A stretch of 64,000 nucleotides of DNA. Origin: Daldinia sp. FL1419. Taxonomy: Eukaryota; Ascomycota; Sordariomycetes; Xylariales; Hypoxylaceae. The notes under the pieces are model-generated. The model was not told the origin of the DNA. It saw nothing but the letters and a program-made list of their open reading frames with translations, and made no database searches. Numbering within the stretch: the first letter of the stretch is position 1; each line of letters starts with the position of its first letter. Below are positions 23,533-35,851 of this stretch, piece after piece. A program made the position numbers and the translations under genes. The DNA is taken from NCBI GenBank assembly GCA_025201765.1, contig MU623436.1, forward strand, positions 1 to 64,000, written 5' to 3'.

Positions 23533-24515
23533 GTTGGCTGATATGCGGAAGAAGGTGGATAAAGTGGGTAGAGAAAGTAGGTAGAGATAATTAATGGCGA
23601 AGAAAGGAAACGAGATGAAAAGTTGCAAAGGTTGCGATGGGTGTTTCCCGAATGTCGTCCAATTGTTTGTAGAAATGCCTGAAAAAAGAAAGTACAAATG
23701 CAAAGAGTTTATATAACCGAAGGATGCTTGGAACGTTGAAGAAAGTGGGAAAAGAAAGGGAACGAGCTTAAAAAGTTGATTAATGAATTCGTTAAGCGCC
23801 GCTCCCCAAGACGCAGGCAACAAATTGATGGTGTTGTAAAAAGTTGGGAATTGAAGGAAACATTATTTTCAAAAAGCGACTGCTGCCAGTAGAGACAGCA
23901 GCAAACAGAAGCAAGGTACCCGATCTTAAGCAGGTACCTAGGTACGTACCTTCAGTAAGATACCTTCACAGTTTAAAGAAGCGCAATAAACCCAGGCTGT
24001 CCATATTAGCGTACATACCCTAATATATACGCACATGTAAGCGTGTACTATGGGCCTGTGTACCTGCCCGAAAAGAAGGTTCAATTATGGAAACACTGTG
24101 TACAAAGTGCATTTATTCCAGCATGTACATGTGTCAATGTTCAAGGTCCCTGAACCTTTTGGTAAAATCGACCTATCATTGGATTACATAACGGCATTAA
24201 AAAAGCCATTAACTAATTAATCTTTTTGTTTACTTCGTCGTTAACCTTTAAAAACCGTTGCCAACAGAAACTGTTGATTCTCATCAGCCTCAAATTCAAA
24301 AACCACAAAAGGGAACCACGGAGCTCCTCGAGAAATCCCTGATCACGTAACTTTGATTCTAACACTATCTTCCTTCGTCCTTCTTTATACCATCAATTGG
24401 GACCACTAGCAAGAAAGCTGCAGCATCGTATTTTTTTTCCTTTTGTTTATTTACCTTCCTTTCCGCCTTGTTTTTTCGGTTTTTTTTTCGTCGGGAATCA
24501 TCTGATTGGATCCGA
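23533..24515. promoter_or_regulatory. Shared upstream region of IWS1 (-) and BRL1 (+)
   Basis: A divergent intergenic region of about 980 bases. An ACCTAGGTACGTACC palindrome cluster lies at about 23933-23952. No separate gene was seen; the open frame that extends upstream from IWS1 is hydrophobic and unrelated to the family. Confidence 0.5.
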
Positions 24516-26137
24516 ATGGACCGGCGAACCTATGAAGCGCCCATGGACTGGGAGTATCAGAACAATGCTCCTGTAGACCCGTCAAGTCCGTTCGTGCGAT
24601 CCAACGCAGCCAAAGGTATGTGAATAGCAACAATAATAATAACTCGATTTTATAGAGTCGCGGCTCTAGCTATACAGACTACTATAGTCATAAGCGCGCA
24701 GAAGCACCGTCGGCAATTAGACTTGACATTTTTAACCATTTCATCAGACACCTTCGGCTCTTCGATTCCTAACAAAGATCTTCACACCTTCACTCAGAAT
24801 CCGTTCGCACAAATGCAAAGTACTTCGTCTCTTCAAAAGACTCTATCTTCTACGCCGCATCCACCGTCTATATTTTCTACATCCACTCTCCAAAGAACAA
24901 CGACCGCTCCACCCTTTCGAAATCCCGCCTTCACAACTCCAAGGAAGCCTTTAGATTCTGACGCTTTATCCGAATTTTCGCCCGCTGAGTCTAGTCCAGC
25001 TGCTACTGACGTCTCCGATTATCTCAATACCCCTGAGAATGAGCGTTCGCCTAATCTCTCGCACACGACTATAACGCCTTTGAATGCGAATAAATTCAGA
25101 TCGCTATCCCCTAAAAAGGTCGCGGGCAGGGGCGAGCTATCGAGAACGATATTTCCTTCGAGGGACAAGGTGCGCAAAAGGAAACGCTACAACGCAGATA
25201 GAGACGTCAGTGGCTATCGCCTGCCTTATCGTCAGCAGGATGAATGCGACGGATCCGATTATGAGTCGGATGAGAGCACATTCCAGCCAAGCAAAACCCA
25301 CAAGGAGCAGACGAGCTCCAAGGATGGATGGTTCGGTGCCTTTCTAGCTACTGTCCAGAGACATCCGTATGCCCCTAGCATTCTTGGCTACTGGCTGACA
25401 TTCGCCTTTAACCTATTTTGCGTATCGGCCACGTGTTGGGTTGGCTGGGCTGTTATTGATGGTTTACGTCAGGACTTCTCTACGGAGAGGCAGGCGCTCA
25501 GGGCCGATATTCTTGCCGAGATCGAAAAATGTTCAAGCGACTACCGGGAAAATAAATGCTCTCCGGTAGAACAGCGATTACCGGCCATATACGAGATGTG
25601 TGAACAGTGGTATGCCTGTATGAACCAAAACCCGGACAACGTCAAGCAAGTATCGAGTAGTGCAAAGGAGATGGCCAAGATTCTCAACGAGATCGTTGAG
25701 ACTATGTCCTACAAGACTATCGTAGGTTCAACAAGCGAGGCGCATGAACGATATGCAGTCAACTAATTTTAAGCTAGGCCCTACTGATCATTCTATTCAC
25801 GATATTCGTATACAGCGGCAAGTCGCTATATAAAAGCGCCAACACATTTACGGATATTCCTCAGGCTCACCCGCCAGCCCCATTCCCGTCTCATCGCGCA
25901 GGTGACCAGCACCTGAGGCCTCTATCCCAGCAAGTATATTGGCAGGCGATACAACCTCAGACTCCGAGGCATACAAACCATCGTCGGCTCTTAGTCAATG
26001 ATGAAACCCCCGACACAGATGAGGTATCGAGATATGCTCTCCCTCCCCCGGAGACACCTCTTTCGCGGCGGAGTCCGTCTAAGGGTGAACGAGGCAGAAG
26101 CCCTACCAAGAGTAGGAGCCCTGTTAAGCGATATTGA
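24516..26137 (+). CDS. BRL1: Nuclear envelope protein BRL1/BRR6
   Basis: Three exons, 24516-24615, 24748-25721 and 25778-26137, give 477 residues. A Ser/Thr/Pro-rich nucleoplasmic-type N-terminus leads to a first membrane helix at about 247-272. The lumenal loop carries four Cys (295, 304, 318, 324), the disulfide signature of the Brl1/Brr6 domain. A second helix (ALLIILFTIFVY, about 359-370) appears only after splicing the 56-nt intron, since the unspliced frame stops early. The tail is basic with SP motifs (RSPTKSRSPVKRY). In yeast and fission yeast these proteins act at the nuclear envelope in nuclear pore assembly and lipid homeostasis. The start gives MDRRTYEAPMDWEYQ, a typical family N-terminus. 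Confidence 0.93.
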
Positions 26138-28574
26138 GAGAAATGGATAGTAAAGTGTACTGTAGTAAATATAGCGTGCAAACCCCGGCACAAACATGAA
26201 CAATCATCGGATTAGCGGCAACCCCTGAGAAGTGATACTCGGATAGCGGCAACAAGATCCAACTTGCAGCAGGTCTAGACTTCTATCTCACAGGTTGCCA
26301 TAATCTCTAGCAGTATCAGTAGGGGATGTTCCATATCCAAGAGCGAAGCCTTAATACATCTGAATTGAGATTTCAAGATCTAATTTTCGTGGTCTTTAGA
26401 AGAGCTTTATCATTAAGGATTATTCTATATCCAAATAAAGCTAAGCCAGAACCTGCGGATACATTAATAATGATACTGTACACAATCCTATATTAAATGC
26501 TCATAACCTTTATATAAAGTGAACATCGGGGATCCGTCCCCGGGGGTGCCTTAGTAGGTGCCTAACTAGGTATCTAGGTACTCAAGCTGCAGAGTACCTA
26601 GGTTTTTTTAATAGGTAGGTAATTACTATTGTAATCCTAGTCGTTATGAAAATATTAATCTTATTAAAGTTTTCGTTATACTAGGTTCTTCGGTTATTTA
26701 GATCCCAATGTACCCAACAAATTCATATGCTCTTTGTTAGGATGCCCAATATGCCGTATTACCTACCTGACTACCTCTATATTTCGAAGATCATGTCTTT
26801 GTATGCCTATTCGTAGTGGCTCAGGAAGTCGGATTTGCTTATTTATAGGTAATGTTTCCCTACACGCGCTTTTTGATTGAGGGCCCCAATACGATTAAAT
26901 ACCTAGGTACATTATGTACCTACATATGTACTAGGTAGGTACCTAGGTATACGGAAAGCATACACCCAACTAGTACCCCGCTACTCAAGGCACTTCGCAT
27001 GAAACCAGTCCCTATATTGACTGACCGCTTAAGAATTTTGGAAGTCTAAGCATTTGATGGATACCCTACGACACTATGACGTACTTTTTTCTTTTTCTTT
27101 TCTTTAGGAAAAAAAAACATATGGTGAAACTATTGTAGAAGGTGATATTCCTGATCTCTTTTAAGCCGGCTAGGCTTGTCATGTCGTTCTGGAGATAAGT
27201 ATTTCAGGCGGCTGAAAATCATCCAACATACAATGAATCGCCCATCGCCTAACCACGTACACTAGATTAAGTACATTCGACAATTAAATGTACCGAGTGT
27301 TGTAATGGGATTTTGAAAATGGGAGCATTTGTTCCCTGAGTCCCACTCTATACAGCATACTAAACTTCTTTTGTCTTTCCCACTGAACTAAAGAAAATTA
27401 ATTAGAATACGTAGTTAAAAAGTCGGATTCAAATTCCACTTCATAGTATGTACATACATAGGTACCTATGTACTCTCGATTGGGCTAGGTACCTTACATA
27501 ACCTGTACGACCTGAATCTCTCGGCTTGATTACCAATTAGTTATAAGAATCATAAGATTTGTTCATCTAGGCGGGTGGACAAGCATACGAGATACGTCTA
27601 TATAAAATTTCAAGAGCCATATAAATAGGTAGGATATAGGATGCGAGGAAAAAAAGCTTGGATTAGGAATAATAATTGAGCATATAACTATCTTAAGTAC
27701 ATATCTACATGTACCTTAAGGTATCTACCAAGTACCTAATAGAATGGGAATCTCAAAATCCCTTTTACTATTTTCCTCTTCCCCGCCCATCTATTTACGC
27801 TTGTGCTATTTGTTCATTGTCTTAAAGGACAGCAGGTATGGTCTGCTTATTACTCTTAAGTTTGCCTACATCTAACTACTACCCAAAGTTAGTCTAATTA
27901 GGTAGTTAGTTAATAATAAGACAAAAGTTTAAGTACCTAGGTAGTTAGGTTATATGGATGCAGATAAACTAGCGCGAAAGCTGTCATCTTTGGTAACCCC
28001 AAGCCTACCTACCTGCCGTATAGCTACTGGGGCAATGTTTCGATGAGCTCAAATTGCTTTTCTCCTACCTGTACACTTACAACATTCACATACGCACGCA
28101 CACACATTGTCGCACACACATCCACGCATAACGACATATATGCGCCGATTACCATCCCTATACGCCATCCCGTTAGATTGAACACGGAACAATTGTATAA
28201 AGATACCTGTGCAATGCTGAATTGCCTCTTTGCTATTCACCTAATTGAGAAAACGAAGCCCTAAATTGGAACTGCCCCGCGCATTTCCCATATCCGTTCG
28301 TGAGGTACACGTTTATGCTAGACCACCTAGGCCAAGTATTTCTTTGTTGATATATCTATTGAGAGGAGCCCTTCTGTTTCACATTCGCGCCAATCTCGCT
28401 CGTATTAGGTACTCTTCAGTACTCTACTGCTTTATTGTTCTGTTTCTCTAGCCCAAGGACGTCTTCTCCCATATCGTTCGCCGTTATCGTCCGGCTGGTA
28501 GGAGGCGTATCTATGTGTGTATCTCCATCTCTCTAATCTGAGCATGCCCTCCTGCTAGTCTTAAACCCGCTACG
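26138..28574. other. Gene-poor, palindrome-rich intergenic region
   Basis: About 2.4 kb without a supported gene. ACCTAGGTA and related TAGGTACCTA blocks are dense (26555-26620, 26900-26950, 27460-27500, 27700-27740, 27895-27945). The last 300 bases are T/C-rich and probably form the leader of the regulator at 28575. Confidence 0.5.
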
Positions 28575-31363
28575 ATGGAAGGGGATCCAGGTAGCGGACC
28601 ATCCACCGGCCAGACATCTTCCTCATCCAAACCTACCCCGAAACATGAAGCTTCTGTACCCTCTGGCGCTTCCGGAGCTAGCGGCACTCCGAACGCTCAA
28701 CTTTCTAAGCGGAGGAGGGGACTCGGTGTGGTCACACCCAACGCTTGTACCGAATGCCGGAAGAAGCGCGCCAAATGCGACGGCCAAAAGCCGTGCGGTC
28801 GGTGCAAATCTCAAAAGGACGTCGAATGCATATACGAGATTCCCGTGCGACAATCCAAGGAAAACCTGCGCCATGAGATCGAAGCTCTACGACGCCAGCA
28901 ACGCCAGAGTGATTCGGTCTTCTCCGCCCTTGTTCGTCCGGACTTAGTGGAAGAGGTCTTGCAGAGACTGCGACAAGGGCAATCCGTCGAAGGGATATCC
29001 GAATGGTTAGGTGGCAGCGCTGCCTTGACTCCTGCCGGGACCGGATTCGCACGGCCAGGCGAATCTAGGAGCGGAGTTACACTGCCTCCTCTGTCAACAT
29101 ATGGCGGCACGCTCACCGGTCCCGGAGGTTACAATACCATGGGAATAAGCCCTGCGGCTGGTCAAGCACATACCATGAGCCAGGACTTTGATCCTAATAG
29201 CCCGTGGAATTTTTCGTCACAAAGTCAGACTGTGTCGACCCGCAGCGATTCACATCCGGATATCATGCAATGGACCTCTGAGGCGCCCCCGCGATCCCGT
29301 GTTGGCACATGGCTCCAAGAGCAATCCTCTACGGCAGAAGGACCTCGATACCGTGGTGTAGACCAAATTCTTGCTCCATTGGATTCACCTGAGGTGAAAG
29401 TTCCGCCTGGCTCATGGACTACAGTTACTGCAGACAACGGCTTGGTATCACATCTTATGGCGCTCTATTTCTGTTGGGAATACCCGACCTTTGCATCCCT
29501 TAGTAAAGAGCATTTTATGAAAGACTTTATCAGTGGAAGAGATCGATATTGCTCGCCAATACTTGTAAACGCATTGCTGGCTCTTGGCTGTCGTTTCTCG
29601 ACGCAACCGAATACCCGAGCAAATCCGAACGACTCACGCACCGCAGGAGATCACTTTTTTAAGGAATCCCTGAGACTCTTTTACCGAGAAAGCAACCACC
29701 ACACCCTAACCACCATCCAAGCGTTAGGAATTATGTCTATTCGTGAGGCAAGCTGCGGGAGGGATTCGGAATCTTGGTATTACGCAGGACAAAGCATACG
29801 GTTGGCCATCGAGATGGGACTTCATCGCTTACAGGATGATGGTGACGAGGATGAGATAGCCGTACAGGCCGCAACATTCTGGGGTGCTTTCGCCTTAGAT
29901 CAGTATGAGTATTCGTCATTGCTCCAGAGATCTAGCTAACATATGTCAAGTGCATGGTCTCTCGCGACTGGTTCTTTACCGCAATGTTCTTGTTTCCCGC
30001 ATTTACCACCGAAGCCCGCCATTATAGATGACATAGAAGCTTCACTATGGGTTCCTTATACGGATGACGGTAAGTTACGTGATAAAAGTCTCTAGTGGGC
30101 TTTCTCGTAGCCTCTGTGTTATCGAGTGTGGTCTAATTAATCGCATAGGCGCCCCCCTACAACGCTCTTGCGAACAGCCGTCGAACGTGAGGTCTGTTTA
30201 TAAATGCTTCTGTGAGCTTAGTGAGCTCGTCCACCAATCGCTATATGTCCTACACTCTCCTGGCAGGCCTATTACAAGCAGAGACTTACTCAGCATCTAT
30301 ACGCAATACCTGAATTGGTATGACAGGATCCCCGAGGTGTTGCGGCTGGGGCATAACTTTACGCCCGCGGTCCTTTTTGCCCAGTAAGTTTTTCTGTCCA
30401 ATATTCTTATGCCGTTCTAACCCGCCTTATCCATGTATTAGTATGTATTATCACTTCGCCATTTTACTCCTTTTTCGGCCCCTCATCAAGCTACGAATTA
30501 TTGGTTCAGGCATCCTTCCTCGTGATGTCTGTGCTCAAGCTGCAGACGCTATCCAAGGCCTACTCCGTTCATACTCTCAACTTTATACGCTACGCCGTAC
30601 GCCATCGTTTGTGCCGTATTTCGTACTTACATCCTCCATAATGCATCTTGCCGTTGGCGCTGATGCTTCTAAGGCGCCATCTACTTCGCCAGCGGAAATG
30701 TCAAATCCTTCCACGGTAAAACCCGAAGATGCCGAAGCTGAGCACGGCCTTCGGCGAATGTCTTCTAGTAATAGAGATGAACTAGAACTAACTTCGTCCT
30801 CGAGCACGATCGCTGGAAAACTGAGCCCGAAAGTCGCTGAAGCTCTAAACCAAGGAATAGCGCACTTGACCGAGATGGCACCATGTCATCATTTTGCACA
30901 TCAGGCGCTAAATATTTTACAATTCCTCGCCAAAAAGTGGGGGATCGAGGTAGACATACCGCCCCGCGCCGGCGTCGCCGAAGAAATTGACAACTCGGTT
31001 CGACCAACAACCAGCAGCTTAAATTTCTTTGCACCCAACGTTAGCGAGGATGATTTTCTCTGTTCTTGGAGCACGCGAGATATTGGCGGCCCCGGAAGAG
31101 AACTAGGGAGACACAATTCGCCTACGCCACAGACCCATCATAGCCGTGGGGAGAAAATGGAAGGAATTATACAAAGCAGCCAGGATAAAGGAGCGTCTGA
31201 GCAAGATCCAGTTTCTAGTTTCGGACCAGGAGGCGGTACAGGTCCAGTAGCTCATGCTGCTAAAAGTCTCGAGAATCCATTATTCTGGCCATTTCCCATG
31301 CAGGGCCGTCCGATGTTACCGGAGGGTAAACAGCTTGAAGAGGCTGGTTTTCGCCCTCTATAG
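28575..31363 (+). CDS. Zn2Cys6 transcription factor, NirA/NIT4-like
   Basis: Four exons, 28575-29902, 29951-30069, 30149-30383 and 30442-31363, give 867 residues. The Zn2Cys6 cluster at about 58-86 has all six Cys (ACTECRKKRAKCDG...CGRC...EC), followed by a helical linker with leucines (about 98-125). The middle part matches the fungal_trans regulatory domain (SWYYAGQSIRLAIEMGLH). The spliced middle restores blocks such as AWSLATGSLPQC and MYYHFAILLLFRP. The architecture resembles regulators annotated as nitrogen-assimilation factors of the NirA/NIT-4 group; that assignment is from recollection of family look-alikes and is tentative. Introns are 48, 79 and 58 nt with CTAAC or CTAAT branch points. 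Target genes cannot be read from the sequence. Confidence 0.88.
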
Positions 31364-33496
31364 AAACTTAGAGAATTCGCACCAAGAAATCTCAAATTAT
31401 TAGGCACATAGGCGACAGGCTTGCGCGCTAGCTGTATCGTTTTAACTTACATTGCTGACCTCCAAGTCAAGGCAGTCCTACCACAGGTATATTTAATACC
31501 ACTGGCGTTCGGACGCCGAGCCCCGAGACCTACTGACTTAAGGATAACGGTATTCAAGTCCTACCCAATATAACCCTACGAAATAGGTATCTATAAAGCT
31601 AAACGCCGTTTATATTTAAGTTAAGGAAAGGGGGATGTTTTTAGTGTGCTAAAAGGGCTCTAGGATTTCATTTAATGGGCCGGCTTATGATGATGACAGT
31701 GACGGAAGAAATTTAGGATGCAAGTAGATGATACCCCCAACATACAAACGCGTTTGTCTTAAAAATCAGGGTCTCTATAAGCGAGCCCAAAACTTGGAAG
31801 CCCCTCTCTGGATTGTGTTTAGATAGGCGACGGTATGTCGACTGATAGAAAAAAGGGAAATATATAAATCAAATGTCTACCTACCTACCTACCTACCTAG
31901 CAAGTTGCTGTGCCTTAAGTTGTTAGTTAGATCATGTAGGTTAACTAGAAGATGTTATTTAGTTTTAACAAGCTGGACATTAAAACTCGAGGTGAGATCA
32001 GTGTGCCGACTCCTTTTCTTTTTATGATGTACTTGCTCCTCGTGCTCAAAGCCACCGAAATCCGTTCCGGCATCTGCTTGTAATCCGAGATAGATAACCC
32101 GTGATTCGTTAGTAACAATATCCTCTGGTAGATACCCAGATGATATGAGGGTGATAGGATGGAGTCTTTGTCTAGTTTGAGACTATTCTCAGTGTTAATA
32201 ATTCGGATGCCTGATGTGTGTTCAAGGGGAGAGGTCCAGACGGGGCAAACCCATGCTCTCTCCTTTTTTTTTTTCCTTCTTGTTCCTTTTTTTTCTTTTT
32301 TTTCCTTATTCCCGTCTCCGTTCGGGGATTTTCAAAGCCGTGTCCGCTACCGCATGATCCTCACCTGCCTTAGCACCTTTTTTAATATCTAGGTACCTCT
32401 TATGCGGTAACTACCTACATACCTTATATGTATGGTTTGATATATTTGAGACTCGGGGAACTCGGGGCGTTTCAAGATACCGTTGAGTTGCTGCTAGATA
32501 CTAATGGTAACGACCCACGAGGCCCTTTTAGTGTCGTTGTACATAAAATCGAACTCAGATCCAAAATCCACGTTTTATTTCGATGCCTGGGATGGATCTT
32601 CACTGCCCACTCTTTCGGGATGGACTTTTGTTAACCAATCGCAACAGGTGAATCTGTAAACCCCCCCGGTCAAGATGATCTCACCAAGTTCCGTAACGGG
32701 CTTAGCACTTATAATGCGGCTGGTTCCAAAAAGATTCGCCCCAGTTGCCAAATAAGGGAATAAACGCTTTCAGAGGCTTTGTTACGTCCTGCACATCTGG
32801 TTGTTGATATTGTAAGATTCAACTTGAGGCTAAGGACGATCCCTCCGCACCGAGCCTGACCGAGCCATGCCAACATCATCCCTTGTTACGCCACGTTCTA
32901 GATGATTATATAAATCAGAGGATCATTTCTACTTTCGTCGGCGGAGTCCTTGGGTAGCTTGGGTTGGGGGCCAATTTTGGGGGATGAGATCAATACCTAT
33001 TATCTTGGAATTATTCGATCCGACACACTTTGCACACACCTTCTTTGCGGGTCAAACCTTCATCGATCCTACATCCTAGTGTAGATCAATATAGATCCTC
33101 AGCCCTATATCTGTCCAAGAGCGAAGTATATCCCGTAGGAACCTTCCCTACTCCTATGCTAAGGATGGATTGCCGGGATTTTTATAATCATGACATCCTA
33201 GTAAGGGTCATGTTCGACCCGCACTCGATAGCATGAAAGCACAGCTACATAAATCACATCCTGATATAGATAGGGCATGTGATTTCTAGAGTAATCCTTA
33301 GCTACTGTGAATAGAGCATACGTCCTCATGGTTTCAAACGATGTCGAACATGCGTTCCGAACCTGCCTCCTTAAAAAGCCTCGTCTACCGGTCCTGGAAT
33401 TTGTGTTCACTGAAAGTCTCATACGAACTATCTCATCGGTAGTGCTCTTTAGTCCCTATACCATTCTCTCGCTCACATATCACCATTTTGGAAGAA
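31364..33496. other. Intergenic region before the candidate cluster
   Basis: About 2.1 kb with no supported gene. A CTAC microsatellite lies at 31877-31899, and T-runs at about 32260-32310. A single CGGAG half-site (32942-32946) sits about 550 bases upstream of the monooxygenase; it may be chance. Confidence 0.45.
31877..31899. repeat. CTAC tetranucleotide microsatellite
   Basis: CTAC repeated about six times in tandem in non-coding DNA. It resembles the half-unit of the ACCTAGGTA palindromes common in this window. Confidence 0.8.
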
Positions 33497-34858
33497 ATGT
33501 CAGGCTCACCTTCGACAATAAAAGTTGCCATCATAGGCGGTGGATTGGCCGGTGCCGCGGTCTTACGCGGGCTTTTGCGCTACCCTCACGTCGCTGTCGA
33601 CATGTATGAGTCGCGTCCTACATTCAGGGATGAGGGACCTGGACTTTCTTTCGCTCCAAGAGCGCTAGATATCCTAGCTGCTATTGATCCGGAATTGGAG
33701 TACTGTTTGGACAGTGCCGGTGCCGTGCTCACTACAACTGAATTACGAGTAGCCACCGGCCCTCATGTTGGAAGAAAAATAGAGATTGACGGTTTCGGGG
33801 AAAACTTCAAGAATGTCAGCCGCCAGGCCTTCCTAGCTGAAATGCTTCGTTGCGTGCCACCGCATATGATGCACCTCGGCTCGCGGATAGCATCTATCAC
33901 TGAAATACCGACGGGGAAGGAACTATTGGTCACCTTTGCGGATGGATCGAGAAGGGAATACGACGTAGTAATTGGTACGGATGGTACCCATGGCTTCACA
34001 CGACAACTCGTCCTTGGTGCAAACGAATCTTTAGTCAGGCCGCATTCTACCGGGTTTTGGGGGCTACCTATTACAGTGCCTCTTCAACGAGCACAACAAC
34101 TAATGGGTACTCAGGCTTTAGACCCGATGAACCCTCTCCACGTTAGTTGGATCGGTGATGGTACTACTATAATCTACGACTTACTTGATAATGGGAACGA
34201 AGTCCAGATCATTATTTTTGGCAATGAGGATGATGTCGGAGTGGAAGACGGATCTTCAGATCCATCTTGGGCGAAACTATTCACACCAGACGAATTCCGA
34301 GAAATGTTTTCGGGAAACCAAGTACCAGTATGTCAAGGCACCATAGATGTAAGTGATATTTATCCCACCAGAATACCCGCGTCTAATCTAATACCATCCA
34401 AGCTTATATTGAGCGTATATACCGTACAAGTAGCTGCCCTTTGTTTGCTCGAACACCAGTCAGCGCCAACCTATGTCACGGAGAATATCTGCCTAATTGG
34501 AGATTCCGCCCATAGCATGCTGCCATTTCAAGGGGCTAGTGTAAACATTTCCATCGAGGAAGCGCTAATCCTTAGCACACTTCTGGGTCGGCTCTCGTCG
34601 AAAGCCGCCGTTCCAGCTGCACTCCGGGCTTTCGATCAGGTATGCCGGCCACGGGCCGAGCAGGCTGCACGCTTGGGCGTCGAGACGGGATTGCTCCTTA
34701 CGGGACGTGCACCCGGGATCGGACTCAACGCAGATTTGCTCCAGCAACATCTGAGACATAAATTCGAGTTCCTCCTGAACACCGATATCGAACCACAGCG
34801 CGCTTCCGCCATCAGGATTATGGACCAGCTGTTAGAGGCTGGAGCAGCATGGCCTTGA
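33497..34858 (+). CDS. FAD-dependent monooxygenase (salicylate hydroxylase-like)
   Basis: An intronless gene for 453 residues. The FAD-binding GxGxxG motif is at 14-19 (GGGLAG), a GTDG motif follows in the middle, and the third flavin motif GDSAH lies at 335-339 and continues as MLPFQGASVNISIEEA, the group A flavoprotein hydroxylase pattern. Such enzymes use NAD(P)H and oxygen to hydroxylate aromatic or related substrates; the substrate here cannot be read. The ATG at 33497 is used because the upstream TTG is not a standard start. It is the first gene of a run that includes two transporters, a dehalogenase-like enzyme, an isochorismatase-like protein and a regulator, so a shared catabolic or detoxification role is possible. 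Confidence 0.88.
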   Translation: MSGSPSTIKVAIIGGGLAGAAVLRGLLRYPHVAVDMYESRPTFRDEGPGLSFAPRALDILAAIDPELEYCLDSAGAVLTTTELRVATGPHVGRKIEIDGFGENFKNVSRQAFLAEMLRCVPPHMMHLGSRIASITEIPTGKELLVTFADGSRREYDVVIGTDGTHGFTRQLVLGANESLVRPHSTGFWGLPITVPLQRAQQLMGTQALDPMNPLHVSWIGDGTTIIYDLLDNGNEVQIIIFGNEDDVGVEDGSSDPSWAKLFTPDEFREMFSGNQVPVCQGTIDVSDIYPTRIPASNLIPSKLILSVYTVQVAALCLLEHQSAPTYVTENICLIGDSAHSMLPFQGASVNISIEEALILSTLLGRLSSKAAVPAALRAFDQVCRPRAEQAARLGVETGLLLTGRAPGIGLNADLLQQHLRHKFEFLLNTDIEPQRASAIRIMDQLLEAGAAWP

Positions 34859-35851
34859 TGAGCGACATTAAGATTACCTGGGTACCCAGATACCTTCCTT
34901 TGGTAGCTCATATGGAGTCCTTGCGCCCCTTTCTTCGCCTTTTTCTTATTAAACCGGTTAGCAGAAACTGTATATAGCTTTATTTGTCTGTTTGTCCTTC
35001 CTTTTCTTCAGCTGTTAACGGATAACCCACATAGCGATTTATTAGGAATTTAGTTTGGGAGCTAGCTAGGTATATAGAAAATAGAGCATCGACAGGTCAT
35101 AAAAAATAGGTACGTATTAAAAAATAGATTGTATTCCAGGTTGATAAGTTTTGTTTACTTAAAGCTTCCCCTTATACCTATCATATAGCTACCTAGGTAC
35201 CTAATTAGCTTTCACGCGTTCTGGGTTAAATTCTGCCTTGGAATACCTAACTCGAAGGTCCCGAATATAACAAAAAGTTATAGAGAGACTAGGTACAGAT
35301 CATATTTCCCTAATACGCCTACTAATAATAGCGGTTAAGGTGTAGCGGTCTCTAGAGATATAGAAGAGACATATAAAAACATGCATGATAATCTACATTA
35401 GGTGCTTATTTCCCGGGAATGGATACTTGCTATTTTTGCATACCTACCTACCTATTCTTATCAGCACCTAAGGACGCCATTAACAAGGAAGAAGAGATGG
35501 GTCAGATCGTCCCCTTGCCTTTTAGAGAAGATCAAAAATCTATGTTCACGTAGGTGTATCCGGTAGTTATGGGAAAATAGCAATCGACCAATGAATAGTT
35601 CTCCAGGTTACACCTACTCCTCCTCTAGAATGCAAGCCAGGATACGAGTGGCCGGCGCCATATTAGCAATCAATATAAATTGCGGCCATACATCCATAAT
35701 GTAGTCTACCAGATCGGCATATTATGACGATGTGTTATGATATTCTAGCTTATTATAAGCTACTTCCCGACGGTATGGTTCATTCTACTTCGCTCGCTCA
35801 ACGTTTCCCCATAATAAGCCGCCGAGCATTATTCTTTGTCTATTAGTCACG
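34859..35851. other. Intergenic, FAD monooxygenase to DUF1996 gene
   Basis: No supported gene. AT-rich with CTACCTAGGTACCTAA at about 35190 and further TACCTACCTACC near 35440. The last 100 bases are the leader of the DUF1996 gene. Confidence 0.45.

Noticed and set aside
23533..23823. 97-codon upstream extension of IWS1
   Set aside because: Hydrophobic and unrelated to the family; the acidic MSDTGSP start matches known proteins.
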